NCBI GenBank assembly: GCA_963530515.1
Contig: CAUSEC010000011.1
Location: 74,912 to 138,911, forward strand
DNA from: CBFFRJ01 sp963530515
GTDB lineage: Bacteria; Pseudomonadota; Gammaproteobacteria; Enterobacterales; Enterobacteriaceae
DNA length: 64,000 bases
Reading direction: 5' to 3'
Position numbers and translations under genes: made by a program. The notes beneath the pieces are model-generated. The model was not told where the DNA came from. It saw only the letters and a list, made by a program, of their open reading frames with translations, and did no database searches. Every line of letters begins with the position of its first letter. The stretch's first letter is position 1. Positions 41,967 to 50,287 of this stretch are shown piece after piece.

Positions 41967-42842
41967 ATGGATTTCTTTAATTTATTTACACCCGATGGCG
42001 TGATGTTAGAGGCCAACGTTATCTATACCGTTATCGCCTTAATGTTTCTTTATACTTTTGTTGGGATCTGTGCAGGTTTTGGCGGTGGTTTGACAACCAT
42101 GCCGCTCATCACTCTGATGTTGCCCGTTAAAATGGCCACACCGCTTTCCGTCATCGTCGGAACCGCAACGGCTATTTATGCCACCTGGCTATCACGCAAA
42201 GAAACAGACTGGCGATCGGCCGCCGTACTTATCGGCTTCTCATTCCTGGGGATTCCGGTAGGTTTATACGCTCTGTCTTATCTTCCTGATCATATTATGA
42301 AAATAGGACTGGGTGGTTTTCTGATTCTCTACTCATTCTACAGTATGTTTATTCCTCGCTTACCTACCTACGACAAACGCTGGATTGCCGCCCCTCTCGG
42401 GGCTGTCGCCGGTGCGCTGGGGGCGGCGTTCTCAACCAATGGACCGCCGGTTGTAATGTACGGGATGTTACGTAACTTAGGCCCAGCCGCTTTTCGCGGT
42501 ACGTTAAATGCATTCTTCACGGCGAATAATATTGCAGTCGTAGGCGGCCTGGCCACCAGCGGAATATTAACCATCTCGACATTTAAGCTAGTGATTTTCT
42601 GTATCCCAACCATGATTTTAGGCTCACTGGTCGGGCAGTATGTTCACAAACGTATTTCAGTAAAAGTATTCCGTGTTTTAGTCTTTTTATTATTGATAGC
42701 CTCTGGGGCAATGTTAATTAAAGGGGCGATGGGAATCTCTGCCCTGACTGCACTGCTGCCACCCTTTTTACTTTTAGCGATATTACACATCACCTTAGGT
42801 AAGCGAATTGCTGAGATTCGTAAAGAGGAAGCGAGCAAATAA
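41967..42842 (+). CDS. TauE/SafE (TSUP) family permease, probable C3-sulfonate exporter
   Basis: A 291-residue polytopic membrane protein of the TSUP family, with about eight hydrophobic segments and the two family repeats (FGGGLTTMPLITLMLPVKMA and GAAFSTNGPPVVMYGML). The family exports sulfite, sulfoacetate and other organosulfur anions. It lies inside the sulfoquinovose operon where E. coli encodes the MFS protein YihP, so export of the end product DHPS is the likely job. That is inference from context. It is AT-richer than the yihS/yihT part, like yihR and yihO. GAAGGA precedes the ATG. Confidence 0.82.
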   Translation: MDFFNLFTPDGVMLEANVIYTVIALMFLYTFVGICAGFGGGLTTMPLITLMLPVKMATPLSVIVGTATAIYATWLSRKETDWRSAAVLIGFSFLGIPVGLYALSYLPDHIMKIGLGGFLILYSFYSMFIPRLPTYDKRWIAAPLGAVAGALGAAFSTNGPPVVMYGMLRNLGPAAFRGTLNAFFTANNIAVVGGLATSGILTISTFKLVIFCIPTMILGSLVGQYVHKRISVKVFRVLVFLLLIASGAMLIKGAMGISALTALLPPFLLLAILHITLGKRIAEIRKEEASK

Positions 42843-42853
42843 TTTAGCTTCAG

Positions 42854-42876
42854 TGCGCTACCAATAAGGTAGCGCA
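42854..42876. other. Perfect intercistronic hairpin, exporter-yihQ gap
   Basis: TGCGCTACC-aataa-GGTAGCGCA, nine-base perfect arms, 12 bases after the exporter stop. No T-run follows. Confidence 0.75.
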
Positions 42877-42956
42877 TAACGATTTAAAGCTCGGTAACAA
42901 AGCACACCCTATTCCATCACGGTGCTCGCGTTCCTTAATGTCATGGAGACTTTTAT

Positions 42957-44993
42957 ATGCGTACGCAAAATCAGTATTTACCCTTTATCCAGGTAGAGAA
43001 GATTACTGATGGGTTTACGTTACGTTATCAGCAGCGCCTGATCTTACGTCACACCAGAGATAACCCCTGCCTGTGGGTCGGTGCCGGTATTGCCGACATC
43101 GACATGTTCCGTGGCAACTTCAGCATTAAAGATAAGCTGAATGAAAAAATCGCCCTCACGGACGCAACTGTGGCGGAACACGCAACGGGCTGGACGATCC
43201 GTTTCACTCGTGGCGACGCCGTAAGCGCCACGCTGCGTATTGCTACGGACACTCAGGGACGTCTTGAGCTTAAACTTAACAATGAGACCACCAGCCACAA
43301 CCGCATCTGGTTGCGTCTTGCCGCCAACCCGGACGACCATATTTACGGCTGCGGCGAGCAGTTCTCCTACTTCGATTTGCGCGGCAAACCTTTCCCGCTC
43401 TGGACCAGCGAACAAGGTGTGGGACGTAACAAACAGAGCCATGTGACCTGGCTTGCGGACTGCAAAGAGAACGCGGGTGGCGATTATTACTGGACCTTCT
43501 TCCCGCAGCCAACCTTCGTCAGCACACAAAAATACTACTGCCACGTCGATAACAGCTGCTACATGAATTTCGACTTCAGCGCCCCGGATTATCACGAGCT
43601 GGCGTTGTGGGAAGATAACGCGACGATGCGCTTCGAATGTGCGGACAACTACATTGCCTTGCTTGAGAAACTGACAACGTTACTGGGGCGTCAGCCTGAG
43701 TTGCCGGATTGGGTCTACGACGGCGTCACGCTCGGCATTCAGGGCGGTACGCAGGTGTGCCAGCAGAAACTGGACACCATGCGTGACGGCGGTGTGAAAG
43801 TGAACGGCATCTGGGCGCAGGACTGGTCGGGTATTCGCATGACGTCCTTTGGCAAGCGCGTCATGTGGAACTGGAAATGGAACAGCGAGCTTTACCCGCA
43901 GCTTGATACGCAAATTAAACAATGGAACCGTGAAGGCGTTCAGTTCCTCTCCTACATCAACCCTTACATCGCCAGCGATAAAGACTTGTGTGCCGAAGCA
44001 GCAAAACGGGGCTACCTGGCAAAAGATGCCGCCGGTGGGGATTATCTGGTTGAGTTCGGTGAATTCTACGGTGGTGTGGTCGACCTCACCAATCCGCAGG
44101 CTTATGACTGGTTCAAAAACGTCATCAAGCAGAACCTTATAGAACTGGGCTGCAACGGCTGGATGGCCGATTTCGGTGAATATCTGCCAACGGATACTTG
44201 TCTGCACAATGGTGTCAGCGCGGAAATCATGCACAACGCCTGGCCTGCACTGTGGGCGAAGTGTAACTACGAGGCGCTACAGGAGACCGGCAAACTGGGC
44301 GAAGTACTCTTCTTTATGCGTGCGGGCTCTACGGGCAGCCAGAAATACTCCACCATGATGTGGGCGGGCGACCAGAATGTGGACTGGAGTCTGGATGACG
44401 GTCTTGCTTCGGTCGTTCCGGCTGCGCTGTCACTGGCGATGACCGGTCACGGTCTGCACCATAGCGATATCGGCGGCTACACCACGCTCTTTGACATGAA
44501 ACGCAGCAAAGAGCTGCTGCTGCGCTGGTGCGAATTCAGCGCCTTTACACCGATGATGCGTACCCACGAAGGCAACCGTCCCGGCGATAACTGGCAGTTT
44601 GATGGTGATGCAGAAACTATCGCCCACTTTGCCCGTATGACCACCGTGTTCACCACCCTCAAACCCTACATCAAACAGGCTGTCGCACAAAACGCCGCCA
44701 CGGGCCTGCCCGTTATGCGTCCATTGTTCCTGCATTACGAAGAAGACGCGCGCGCCTATCGCCTGAAATACCAGTATTTGTTTGGCCGTGATCTGCTGGT
44801 GGCCCCTGTGCATGAACAAGGTCGCAGTGACTGGTCGCTGTATTTGCCAAAGGACAACTGGATCAACGCCTGGACAGGTGAGCAGTTTGACGGAGGCGAT
44901 ATCTCGGTTGATGCACCGCTCGGCAAACCGCCGGTCTTTTACCGCGCGCAAAGCGAATGGGCCTCACTGTTTGCCACATTGAAGAACATCTAA
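42957..44993 (+). CDS. yihQ: Sulfoquinovosidase YihQ
   Basis: GH31 glycosidase that releases sulfoquinovose from its glycerol glycoside. The 678 residues carry the nucleophile D405 (MADFGEYLP) and acid/base D472 (AGDQNVDW). The residues that recognise the sulfonate in E. coli YihQ are all conserved at the same numbers: R301 and W304 (GKRVMWNW) and Y508 (DIGGYTTL). This makes sulfoquinovosidase activity very likely. No signal peptide is visible, so it acts in the cytoplasm after import. Confidence 0.96.
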   Translation: MRTQNQYLPFIQVEKITDGFTLRYQQRLILRHTRDNPCLWVGAGIADIDMFRGNFSIKDKLNEKIALTDATVAEHATGWTIRFTRGDAVSATLRIATDTQGRLELKLNNETTSHNRIWLRLAANPDDHIYGCGEQFSYFDLRGKPFPLWTSEQGVGRNKQSHVTWLADCKENAGGDYYWTFFPQPTFVSTQKYYCHVDNSCYMNFDFSAPDYHELALWEDNATMRFECADNYIALLEKLTTLLGRQPELPDWVYDGVTLGIQGGTQVCQQKLDTMRDGGVKVNGIWAQDWSGIRMTSFGKRVMWNWKWNSELYPQLDTQIKQWNREGVQFLSYINPYIASDKDLCAEAAKRGYLAKDAAGGDYLVEFGEFYGGVVDLTNPQAYDWFKNVIKQNLIELGCNGWMADFGEYLPTDTCLHNGVSAEIMHNAWPALWAKCNYEALQETGKLGEVLFFMRAGSTGSQKYSTMMWAGDQNVDWSLDDGLASVVPAALSLAMTGHGLHHSDIGGYTTLFDMKRSKELLLRWCEFSAFTPMMRTHEGNRPGDNWQFDGDAETIAHFARMTTVFTTLKPYIKQAVAQNAATGLPVMRPLFLHYEEDARAYRLKYQYLFGRDLLVAPVHEQGRSDWSLYLPKDNWINAWTGEQFDGGDISVDAPLGKPPVFYRAQSEWASLFATLKNI

Positions 44994-45001
44994 GCAGACT
45001 C

Positions 45002-45020
45002 GCCCGCAGAGACAGCGGGC
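45002..45020. other. Perfect intercistronic hairpin, yihQ-yihO gap
   Basis: GCCCGC-agagaca-GCGGGC, six-base perfect arms, nine bases after the yihQ stop and just before the yihO ribosome site. Confidence 0.6.
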
Positions 45021-45035
45021 AGCAGGAGAATAACA

Positions 45036-46475
45036 ATGAGTCAGACCTCTGCCAATCCGGCGACCCTACGATTGCCCTTTAAAGAAAAATTAGCCTATGG
45101 GATGGGCGATATTGGCTCTAATTTGATGCTGAGCATCGGCACGCTGTATTTACTCAAATTTTACACGGATGAACTTGGGATGCCTGCCTATTACGGTGGG
45201 GTTATTTTTCTGGTAGCAAAATTCTTTACTGCGTTTACCGACATGCTAACGGGGTACCTGCTCGACTCGCGGAAAAACATCGGGGTAAGGGGTAAATTCA
45301 GGCCATTTATTCTCTACGCTGCCGTACCGTCCGCAATCATCACGGCGGTACAGTTTATTGCCACAACATTTAGCCTGCCCGTTAAAACGGCCATCGCCAC
45401 CGGTCTCTTCATGCTTTTTGGTTTGTTTTATAGCCTGATGAATTGCTCTTACGGGGCAATGATTCCAGCAATGACAAAAAACTCTAACGAAAGGGCTGAA
45501 TTAGCAGCATTCCGACAAGGTGGAGCAACACTTGGTTTATTAGTCTGTACGGTTGGTTTTATTCCCATTCAATCTCTGTTCTCCACCACTACGATTGGGT
45601 ATGCCGGTACTGCACTGATGTTCTCTCTGTGCGGTTTTATCTTTATGATGGTGTGCTATAAGGGCACTAAAGAGCATTACATTGCTGCTGCTCCTCCAGG
45701 AAAAAAAACAAACATTATTAAATCCTTTGTCGCCTTGTTCAATAACCCACCGCTGGTCGTTCTTTGTATTGCAAACCTATGCACACTCGCAGCCTTTAAT
45801 ATCAAACTCGCCATTCAGGTGTATTACACGCAATATGTACTCAACGATATAAAATTATTATCGTGGATGGGATTTTTTAGCATGGGATGTGTGCTGATTG
45901 GCGTACTTATGGTTCCCTGGGCAGTAAAATGCTTTGGTAAGAAACAGGTTTATTTAGCGGGTATGTTGCTGTGGGCCTTTGGCGACCTCTTAAATTACTT
46001 CTGGGGGAGTAACTCTTACAGTTTTGTCGCTTTTTCATGTATCGCCTTCTTTGGCACCGCCTTTGTGAACAGCCTCAACTGGGCACTGGTGCCGGATACG
46101 GTAGATTATGGCGAATGGAAAACAGGCATTCGTGCCGAAGGCTCCGTTTATACCGGTTATACCTTCTCACGAAAAATCTCCGCCGCACTGGCGGGTTTCT
46201 TACCCGGTATTATGCTGACGCAAATTGGTTATATCCCCAACATTGCGCAAAGCGATGCAACGTTATTAGGGCTGCGTCAACTCATCTTCCTTTGGCCTTG
46301 TTCACTCGCCATTATTGCCGCTCTCACCATGGGATTCTTTTACAAACTAAATGAGCAACGTTTTGCTTTTATTATTGAGGAAATCAGTAAGCGAAAAAAT
46401 AATAAAAATATGCCGGCAGAGGAAGAAGTCGGGGAAATAAAAAATGAGAATAAAGCCTCTGCGGTGACTTTATAA
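45036..46475 (+). CDS. yihO: Sulfoquinovose importer YihO
   Basis: A 479-residue MFS transporter of the glycoside-pentoside-hexuronide:cation symporter family, closer to E. coli YihO than to YihP. The N-terminus (KEKLAYGMGDIGSNLMLSIG-TLYLLKFYTDELGMP) and the stretch VPDTVDYGEWKTGIRAEGS match YihO almost exactly. It should import sulfoquinovose or sulfoquinovosyl glycerol across the inner membrane. It is the last gene of the operon. The C-terminal tail is lysine- and glutamate-rich and slightly longer than in E. coli. Confidence 0.92.
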   Translation: MSQTSANPATLRLPFKEKLAYGMGDIGSNLMLSIGTLYLLKFYTDELGMPAYYGGVIFLVAKFFTAFTDMLTGYLLDSRKNIGVRGKFRPFILYAAVPSAIITAVQFIATTFSLPVKTAIATGLFMLFGLFYSLMNCSYGAMIPAMTKNSNERAELAAFRQGGATLGLLVCTVGFIPIQSLFSTTTIGYAGTALMFSLCGFIFMMVCYKGTKEHYIAAAPPGKKTNIIKSFVALFNNPPLVVLCIANLCTLAAFNIKLAIQVYYTQYVLNDIKLLSWMGFFSMGCVLIGVLMVPWAVKCFGKKQVYLAGMLLWAFGDLLNYFWGSNSYSFVAFSCIAFFGTAFVNSLNWALVPDTVDYGEWKTGIRAEGSVYTGYTFSRKISAALAGFLPGIMLTQIGYIPNIAQSDATLLGLRQLIFLWPCSLAIIAALTMGFFYKLNEQRFAFIIEEISKRKNNKNMPAEEEVGEIKNENKASAVTL

Positions 46476-46476
46476 C

Positions 46477-46514
46477 AAAAAAGCCGGACAACTTAACATT
46501 GCCCGGCTTTTTTT
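46477..46514. terminator. Bidirectional terminator between yihO and typA
   Basis: An A-run, then GCCGG, a 15-base loop, CCGGC and a T-run. It works in both directions for the convergent yihO and typA genes. Confidence 0.8.
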
Positions 46515-46532
46515 AACGGAAGGAAACGTGAA

Positions 46533-48356
46533 TTACGCTTCTTTCGGTCCACGACCTGCGCGTTTGCGGTCGTTTTCAGTCAGGTGGCGTTTACGAATAC
46601 GCACGGAGGTAGGAGTTACTTCTACCAGTTCGTCGTCATCGATAAATTCCAGAGCCTGTTCCAGCGTCATCTTGATCGGCGGAACCAGAACCGTTGCTTC
46701 GTCTGTACCAGACGCACGCATGTTGGTCAGTTTCTTACCGGTCAGGCAGTTTACTGTCAGGTCGTTAGAACGGCTGTGAATACCGATGATCTGGCCTTCA
46801 TAGACTTCTGCACCGTGACCCAGGAACAGCTTACCGCGATCCTGCAGACCGAACAGCGCAAACGCAACAGCTTTACCCTGACCGTTGGAGATCAGTACGC
46901 CGTTGTTACGCTGGCCCACTTCGCCCGGACGAACGTCGTCGTAGTGGCTGAAGGTGGAGTACAGCAGGCCGGTACCGGAGGTCATGGTCATGAACTCTGA
47001 ACGGAAGCCGATCAGGCCACGGCTTGGGATCACGTAGTCGAGACGTACGCGGCCTTTGCCATCTGGATTCATGTTTTTCAGGTCGCCTTTACGCTCACCC
47101 AGAGCCTGCATCACAGAACCCTGATGCTGCTCTTCAACGTCCAGCGTTACGTTTTCGAATGGCTCTTGTTTACGGCCGTCGATCTCGCGGAAGATTACTT
47201 TCGGACGGGAAACCGCCATTTCGAAACCTTCACGACGCATGTTCTCAATCAGAACAGACAGGTGCAGCTCGCCACGACCAGAAACGCGGAATGCATCAGC
47301 ATCTTCGGTTTCTTCAACGCGCAGCGCAACGTTGTGCACCAGCTCTTTGTTCAGGCGGTCAAGGATCTGACGAGAGGTAACGAATTTACCTTCTTTACCA
47401 CAGAACGGAGAGGTGTTGACGTTGAAGAACATGGATACGGTTGGTTCATCAACGGACAGGGCTGGCAGCGCTTCGACGTTCTGCGGATCGCAGATGGTGT
47501 CGGAGATGTTCAGTTCACCCAGACCGGTGATAGCGATGATGTCGCCCGCTTCCGCAACGTCACTCTCGATACGCTCAAGACCCAGGTGAGTCAGTACTTT
47601 ACCGACTTTACCGTTACGGGTTTTGCCTTCGCTATCGATGATAGTAACCTGCTGGTTAGGCTTCACTTTACCGCGCTTGATACGACCAATGCCGATTACG
47701 CCAACGTAGTTGTTGTAGTCGAGCTGAGAGATCTGCATCTGCAGGGTGCCGTCGAGATCGACGTTTGGTGCAGGAACACGGTCAACAATCGCCTGATACA
47801 GCGGGGTCATGTCTTCAGCCATGTCTTCGTGGTCCAGACCTGCGATACCGTTCAGCGCAGATGCGTAAACGATAGGGAAGTCCAGCTGCTCGTCGGTCGC
47901 GTCGAGGTTAACGAACAGGTCGAAGACCTGGTCAACAACCCAGTCAGGACGCGCGCCAGGGCGGTCAACTTTGTTGATAACAACGATTGGCTTCAGACCA
48001 TGGGCAAAAGCTTTTTTGGTCACGAAGCGCGTCTGTGGCATTGGGCCATCCATTGCGTCAACGACCAGCAGAACGGAGTCTACCATGGACATTACACGTT
48101 CAACTTCGCCACCGAAGTCGGCGTGCCCTGGGGTATCAACGATGTTGATACGGTAGTCATTCCATTTAATCGCGGTGTTTTTCGCGAGGATGGTAATCCC
48201 ACGCTCTTTCTCCAAATCGTTGGAGTCCATCACGCGTTCTTGGGTTTCGGCACGCGCATCAAACGTACCGGATTGCTGCAGCAGCTTGTCTACCAGGGTA
48301 GTTTTACCATGGTCTACGTGCGCGATGATGGCGATGTTACGCAAATTTTCGATCAC
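46533..48356 (-). CDS. typA: Ribosome-associated GTPase TypA/BipA
   Basis: A 607-residue translational GTPase involved in 50S assembly and stress adaptation. G-domain motifs are AHVDHGKTT (G1), DTPGHADF (G3) and NKVDRPGA (G4). EF-G-like domains III and V and the TypA-specific C-terminal domain follow (SRGLIGFRSEFMTMTSGTG, SRSNDLTVNCLTGKKLTNMR). The start is GTG at 48356, as in E. coli, with TGAGG upstream. A -10 TACAAT lies at 48390-48395. It is divergent from glnA. Confidence 0.97.
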   Translation of the reverse strand: MIENLRNIAIIAHVDHGKTTLVDKLLQQSGTFDARAETQERVMDSNDLEKERGITILAKNTAIKWNDYRINIVDTPGHADFGGEVERVMSMVDSVLLVVDAMDGPMPQTRFVTKKAFAHGLKPIVVINKVDRPGARPDWVVDQVFDLFVNLDATDEQLDFPIVYASALNGIAGLDHEDMAEDMTPLYQAIVDRVPAPNVDLDGTLQMQISQLDYNNYVGVIGIGRIKRGKVKPNQQVTIIDSEGKTRNGKVGKVLTHLGLERIESDVAEAGDIIAITGLGELNISDTICDPQNVEALPALSVDEPTVSMFFNVNTSPFCGKEGKFVTSRQILDRLNKELVHNVALRVEETEDADAFRVSGRGELHLSVLIENMRREGFEMAVSRPKVIFREIDGRKQEPFENVTLDVEEQHQGSVMQALGERKGDLKNMNPDGKGRVRLDYVIPSRGLIGFRSEFMTMTSGTGLLYSTFSHYDDVRPGEVGQRNNGVLISNGQGKAVAFALFGLQDRGKLFLGHGAEVYEGQIIGIHSRSNDLTVNCLTGKKLTNMRASGTDEATVLVPPIKMTLEQALEFIDDDELVEVTPTSVRIRKRHLTENDRKRAGRGPKEA

Positions 48357-48389
48357 AACTTTGCCTCAGGCATTTAGAAATAGCGCGTT

Positions 48390-48395
48390 ATTGTA
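48390..48395 (-). promoter_or_regulatory. typA promoter -10
   Basis: TACAAT on the minus strand, about 34 bp before the typA GTG, within GTGTACAATAACG. Confidence 0.5.
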
Positions 48396-48463
48396 CACGG
48401 ATTAATCGCACTACAAAACAGGATCACAAACATCCCCCGCAAACAAGTATCGCAGAGATGCTT

Positions 48464-48479
48464 TGTGATCGCTTTCACG
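48464..48479 (+). promoter_or_regulatory. CRP site of glnAp1
   Basis: TGTGA-TCGCTT-TCACG, nine of ten consensus positions. It occupies the place of the CRP site that activates the sigma-70 promoter glnAp1 in E. coli. Confidence 0.75.
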
Positions 48480-48508
48480 GAGCGGTAAAAGGGCACTTTA
48501 ACGTAAAT

Positions 48509-48525
48509 TGCACCAATATGGTGCT
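48509..48525. promoter_or_regulatory. NtrC high-affinity site 1 (glnA enhancer)
   Basis: TGCACCAATATGGTGCT fits the NtrC consensus TGCACY-N5-GGTGCA almost perfectly. It lies about 120 bp upstream of the sigma-54 promoter, the enhancer position. Confidence 0.88.
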
Positions 48526-48540
48526 CAATGTTCACATTGA

Positions 48541-48557
48541 AGCACTATACTGGTGCA
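48541..48557. promoter_or_regulatory. NtrC high-affinity site 2 overlapping glnAp1
   Basis: AGCACTATACTGGTGCA, an NtrC palindrome whose centre contains TATACT, the likely -10 of glnAp1. NtrC bound here would repress glnAp1 and enhance glnAp2. The centre is 32 bp from site 1, three helical turns. Confidence 0.87.
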
Positions 48558-48561
48558 ACAA

Positions 48562-48597
48562 ATCCATTGTGGTGCAGCCCTTTTGCACTATGGTGCG
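48562..48597. promoter_or_regulatory. NtrC low-affinity sites (glnA governor region)
   Basis: Two imperfect matches, ATTGTGGTGCAG near 48565 and TTGCACTATGGTGCGC at 48583-48598, between the enhancer and the sigma-54 promoter. Their place and weak form match the E. coli low-affinity sites that limit expression at high NtrC-P. Confidence 0.6.
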
Positions 48598-48630
48598 CAT
48601 GATAACGCCTTTTTGGGGTGATTTAAAAGT

Positions 48631-48646
48631 TGGCACAGATTTCGCT
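48631..48646 (+). promoter_or_regulatory. Sigma-54 promoter glnAp2
   Basis: TTGGCACAGATTTCGCTTT has GG at 48632-48633 and GC at 48644-48645, the required 12-base spacing of -24/-12 elements. The ATG of glnA is about 90 bp downstream. Confidence 0.9.
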
Positions 48647-48734
48647 TTATAAAAAATACATGGCACCAGCCAGTACAAACAGAAATTGAAGACCTCGTTA
48701 CCACGACGACAATGACCAATCTGGAGAGTTAAGT

Positions 48735-50144
48735 ATGTCCGCTGAACACGTTTTGACGATGCTGAACGAACATGAAGTGAAGTTTGTTGATCTGCGCTTC
48801 ACCGATACCAAAGGTAAAGAACAGCACGTCACAATCCCTGCTCATCAGGTGAACGCCGAATTCTTTGAAGAAGGCAAAATGTTTGACGGCTCCTCCATTG
48901 GTGGCTGGAAAGGCATTAACGAATCCGACATGGTTCTGATGCCGGACGCTTCTACCGCTCTCATTGACCCGTTCTACGAAGAACCGACTCTGATCATCCG
49001 CTGCGACATCCTGGAACCAGGTACCCTGCAGGGCTACGATCGTGACCCGCGTTCTATCGCTAAACGTGCTGAAGAATACCTGCGTTCTACGGGTCTTGCT
49101 GACACCGTACTGTTCGGGCCAGAGCCAGAATTCTTCCTGTTCGACGATATCCGTTTTGGTGCGTCCATCTCCGGTTCTCACGTTGCTATCGATGATATCG
49201 AAGGCGCATGGAACTCCTCCACCAAATACGAAGGCGGCAACAAAGGCCACCGTCCTGGTGTGAAAGGGGGTTACTTCCCGGTTCCGCCAGTCGATTCTTC
49301 ACAGGACATCCGTTCTACCATGTGTCTGATCATGGAAGAAATGGGCCTGGTGGTTGAAGCTCATCACCACGAAGTTGCTACCGCAGGTCAGAACGAAATC
49401 GCTACCCGCTTCAATACCATGACCAAAAAAGCGGACGAAATTCAGATCTACAAATATGTGGTTCACAACGTCGCTCACCGCTTCGGTAAAACCGCAACCT
49501 TTATGCCGAAACCTATGTTCGGTGATAACGGTTCCGGTATGCACTGCCACATGTCTCTGTCCAAGAACGGTGTAAACCTGTTCTCTGGCGACAAATATGC
49601 CGGTCTGTCTGAGCAGGCACTGTACTACATCGGCGGTGTTATCAAACACGCTAAAGCCATCAACGCCCTGGCTAACCCGACCACCAACTCCTACAAGCGT
49701 CTGGTCCCGGGTTACGAAGCCCCTGTTATGCTGGCTTACTCTGCACGTAACCGTTCTGCTTCTATCCGTATCCCGGTTGTTGCGTCCCCGAAAGCACGTC
49801 GTATCGAAGTGCGCTTCCCGGACCCGGCTGCCAACCCGTACCTGTGCTTCGCAGCGCTGCTGATGGCTGGTCTTGATGGTATCAAGAACAAAATCCATCC
49901 GGGCGAAGCCATGGACAAAAACCTGTATGACCTGCCTCCTGAAGAAGCAAAAGAGATCCCACAGGTTGCAGGCTCTCTGGAAGAAGCACTGAACGCTCTG
50001 AACGAAGACCGCGAGTTCCTGACTGCGGGTGGCGTGTTCACCGACGACGCTATCGATGCTTACATCGCACTGCGTATCGAAGAAAACGACCGCGTACGCA
50101 TGACGCCGCACCCGGTAGAGTTCGAGCTGTACTACAGCGTTTAA
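48735..50144 (+). CDS. glnA: Glutamine synthetase GlnA
   Basis: ATP-dependent synthesis of glutamine from glutamate and ammonia; dodecameric GS-I beta enzyme. The 469 residues match E. coli GlnA closely. The ATP/metal stretches GPEPEFFLFDD, NGSGMHCHMSL and RIPVVASPKARRIEVRFPD are present. The adenylylated tyrosine is Y398 in NLYDLPPEE, so control by GlnE is conserved. Codons are strongly biased to highly expressed choices, as expected. GGAGAG precedes the ATG. It is the first gene of glnALG. Confidence 0.98.
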   Translation: MSAEHVLTMLNEHEVKFVDLRFTDTKGKEQHVTIPAHQVNAEFFEEGKMFDGSSIGGWKGINESDMVLMPDASTALIDPFYEEPTLIIRCDILEPGTLQGYDRDPRSIAKRAEEYLRSTGLADTVLFGPEPEFFLFDDIRFGASISGSHVAIDDIEGAWNSSTKYEGGNKGHRPGVKGGYFPVPPVDSSQDIRSTMCLIMEEMGLVVEAHHHEVATAGQNEIATRFNTMTKKADEIQIYKYVVHNVAHRFGKTATFMPKPMFGDNGSGMHCHMSLSKNGVNLFSGDKYAGLSEQALYYIGGVIKHAKAINALANPTTNSYKRLVPGYEAPVMLAYSARNRSASIRIPVVASPKARRIEVRFPDPAANPYLCFAALLMAGLDGIKNKIHPGEAMDKNLYDLPPEEAKEIPQVAGSLEEALNALNEDREFLTAGGVFTDDAIDAYIALRIEENDRVRMTPHPVEFELYYSV

Positions 50145-50203
50145 TAAGTTTGTTTTAAAGTTGCCGTGGAAACTTTCAGCCCATCTTCGGATGGGCTTTT
50201 TTC
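50145..50203 (+). ncRNA. glnZ: glnA 3' UTR with terminator, GlnZ-like RNA
   Basis: After the glnA stop, about 30 bases of U-rich sequence lead to a perfect stem AGCCCAT-cttcgg-ATGGGCT and a T-run at 50197-50202. In E. coli and Salmonella the glnA 3' UTR is cut by RNase E to give the sRNA GlnZ. Here the stretch is short and its 5' end cannot be fixed from sequence; processing may begin inside the glnA coding end. The terminator itself is clear, and it separates most glnA transcripts from glnLG. Confidence 0.55.
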
Positions 50204-50247
50204 TCCGCCAACAACCTGAATATCGGCCGCTTTTTCCAATAAAACGC

Positions 50248-50269
50248 TATACTGCACTAAAACAGTGCA
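50248..50269 (+). promoter_or_regulatory. glnL promoter -10 and NtrC operator
   Basis: TATACT at 50248-50253 is followed immediately by TGCACTAAAACAGTGCA at 50253-50269, a good NtrC palindrome over the start of transcription. NtrC bound here represses the weak internal glnL promoter, as in E. coli. Confidence 0.8.
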
Positions 50270-50287
50270 ACCCTGGGAGACTGCTAC

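Noticed and set aside
47124..48377. 417-codon plus-strand open frame
   Set aside because: Antisense of typA, a highly biased conserved gene. The V/F/N-rich translation is typical of the reverse complement of highly expressed codons.
48458..48652. 64-codon ORF in the glnA upstream region
   Set aside because: It coincides with the CRP, NtrC and sigma-54 sites of glnA and has no supported ribosome site or homologue.
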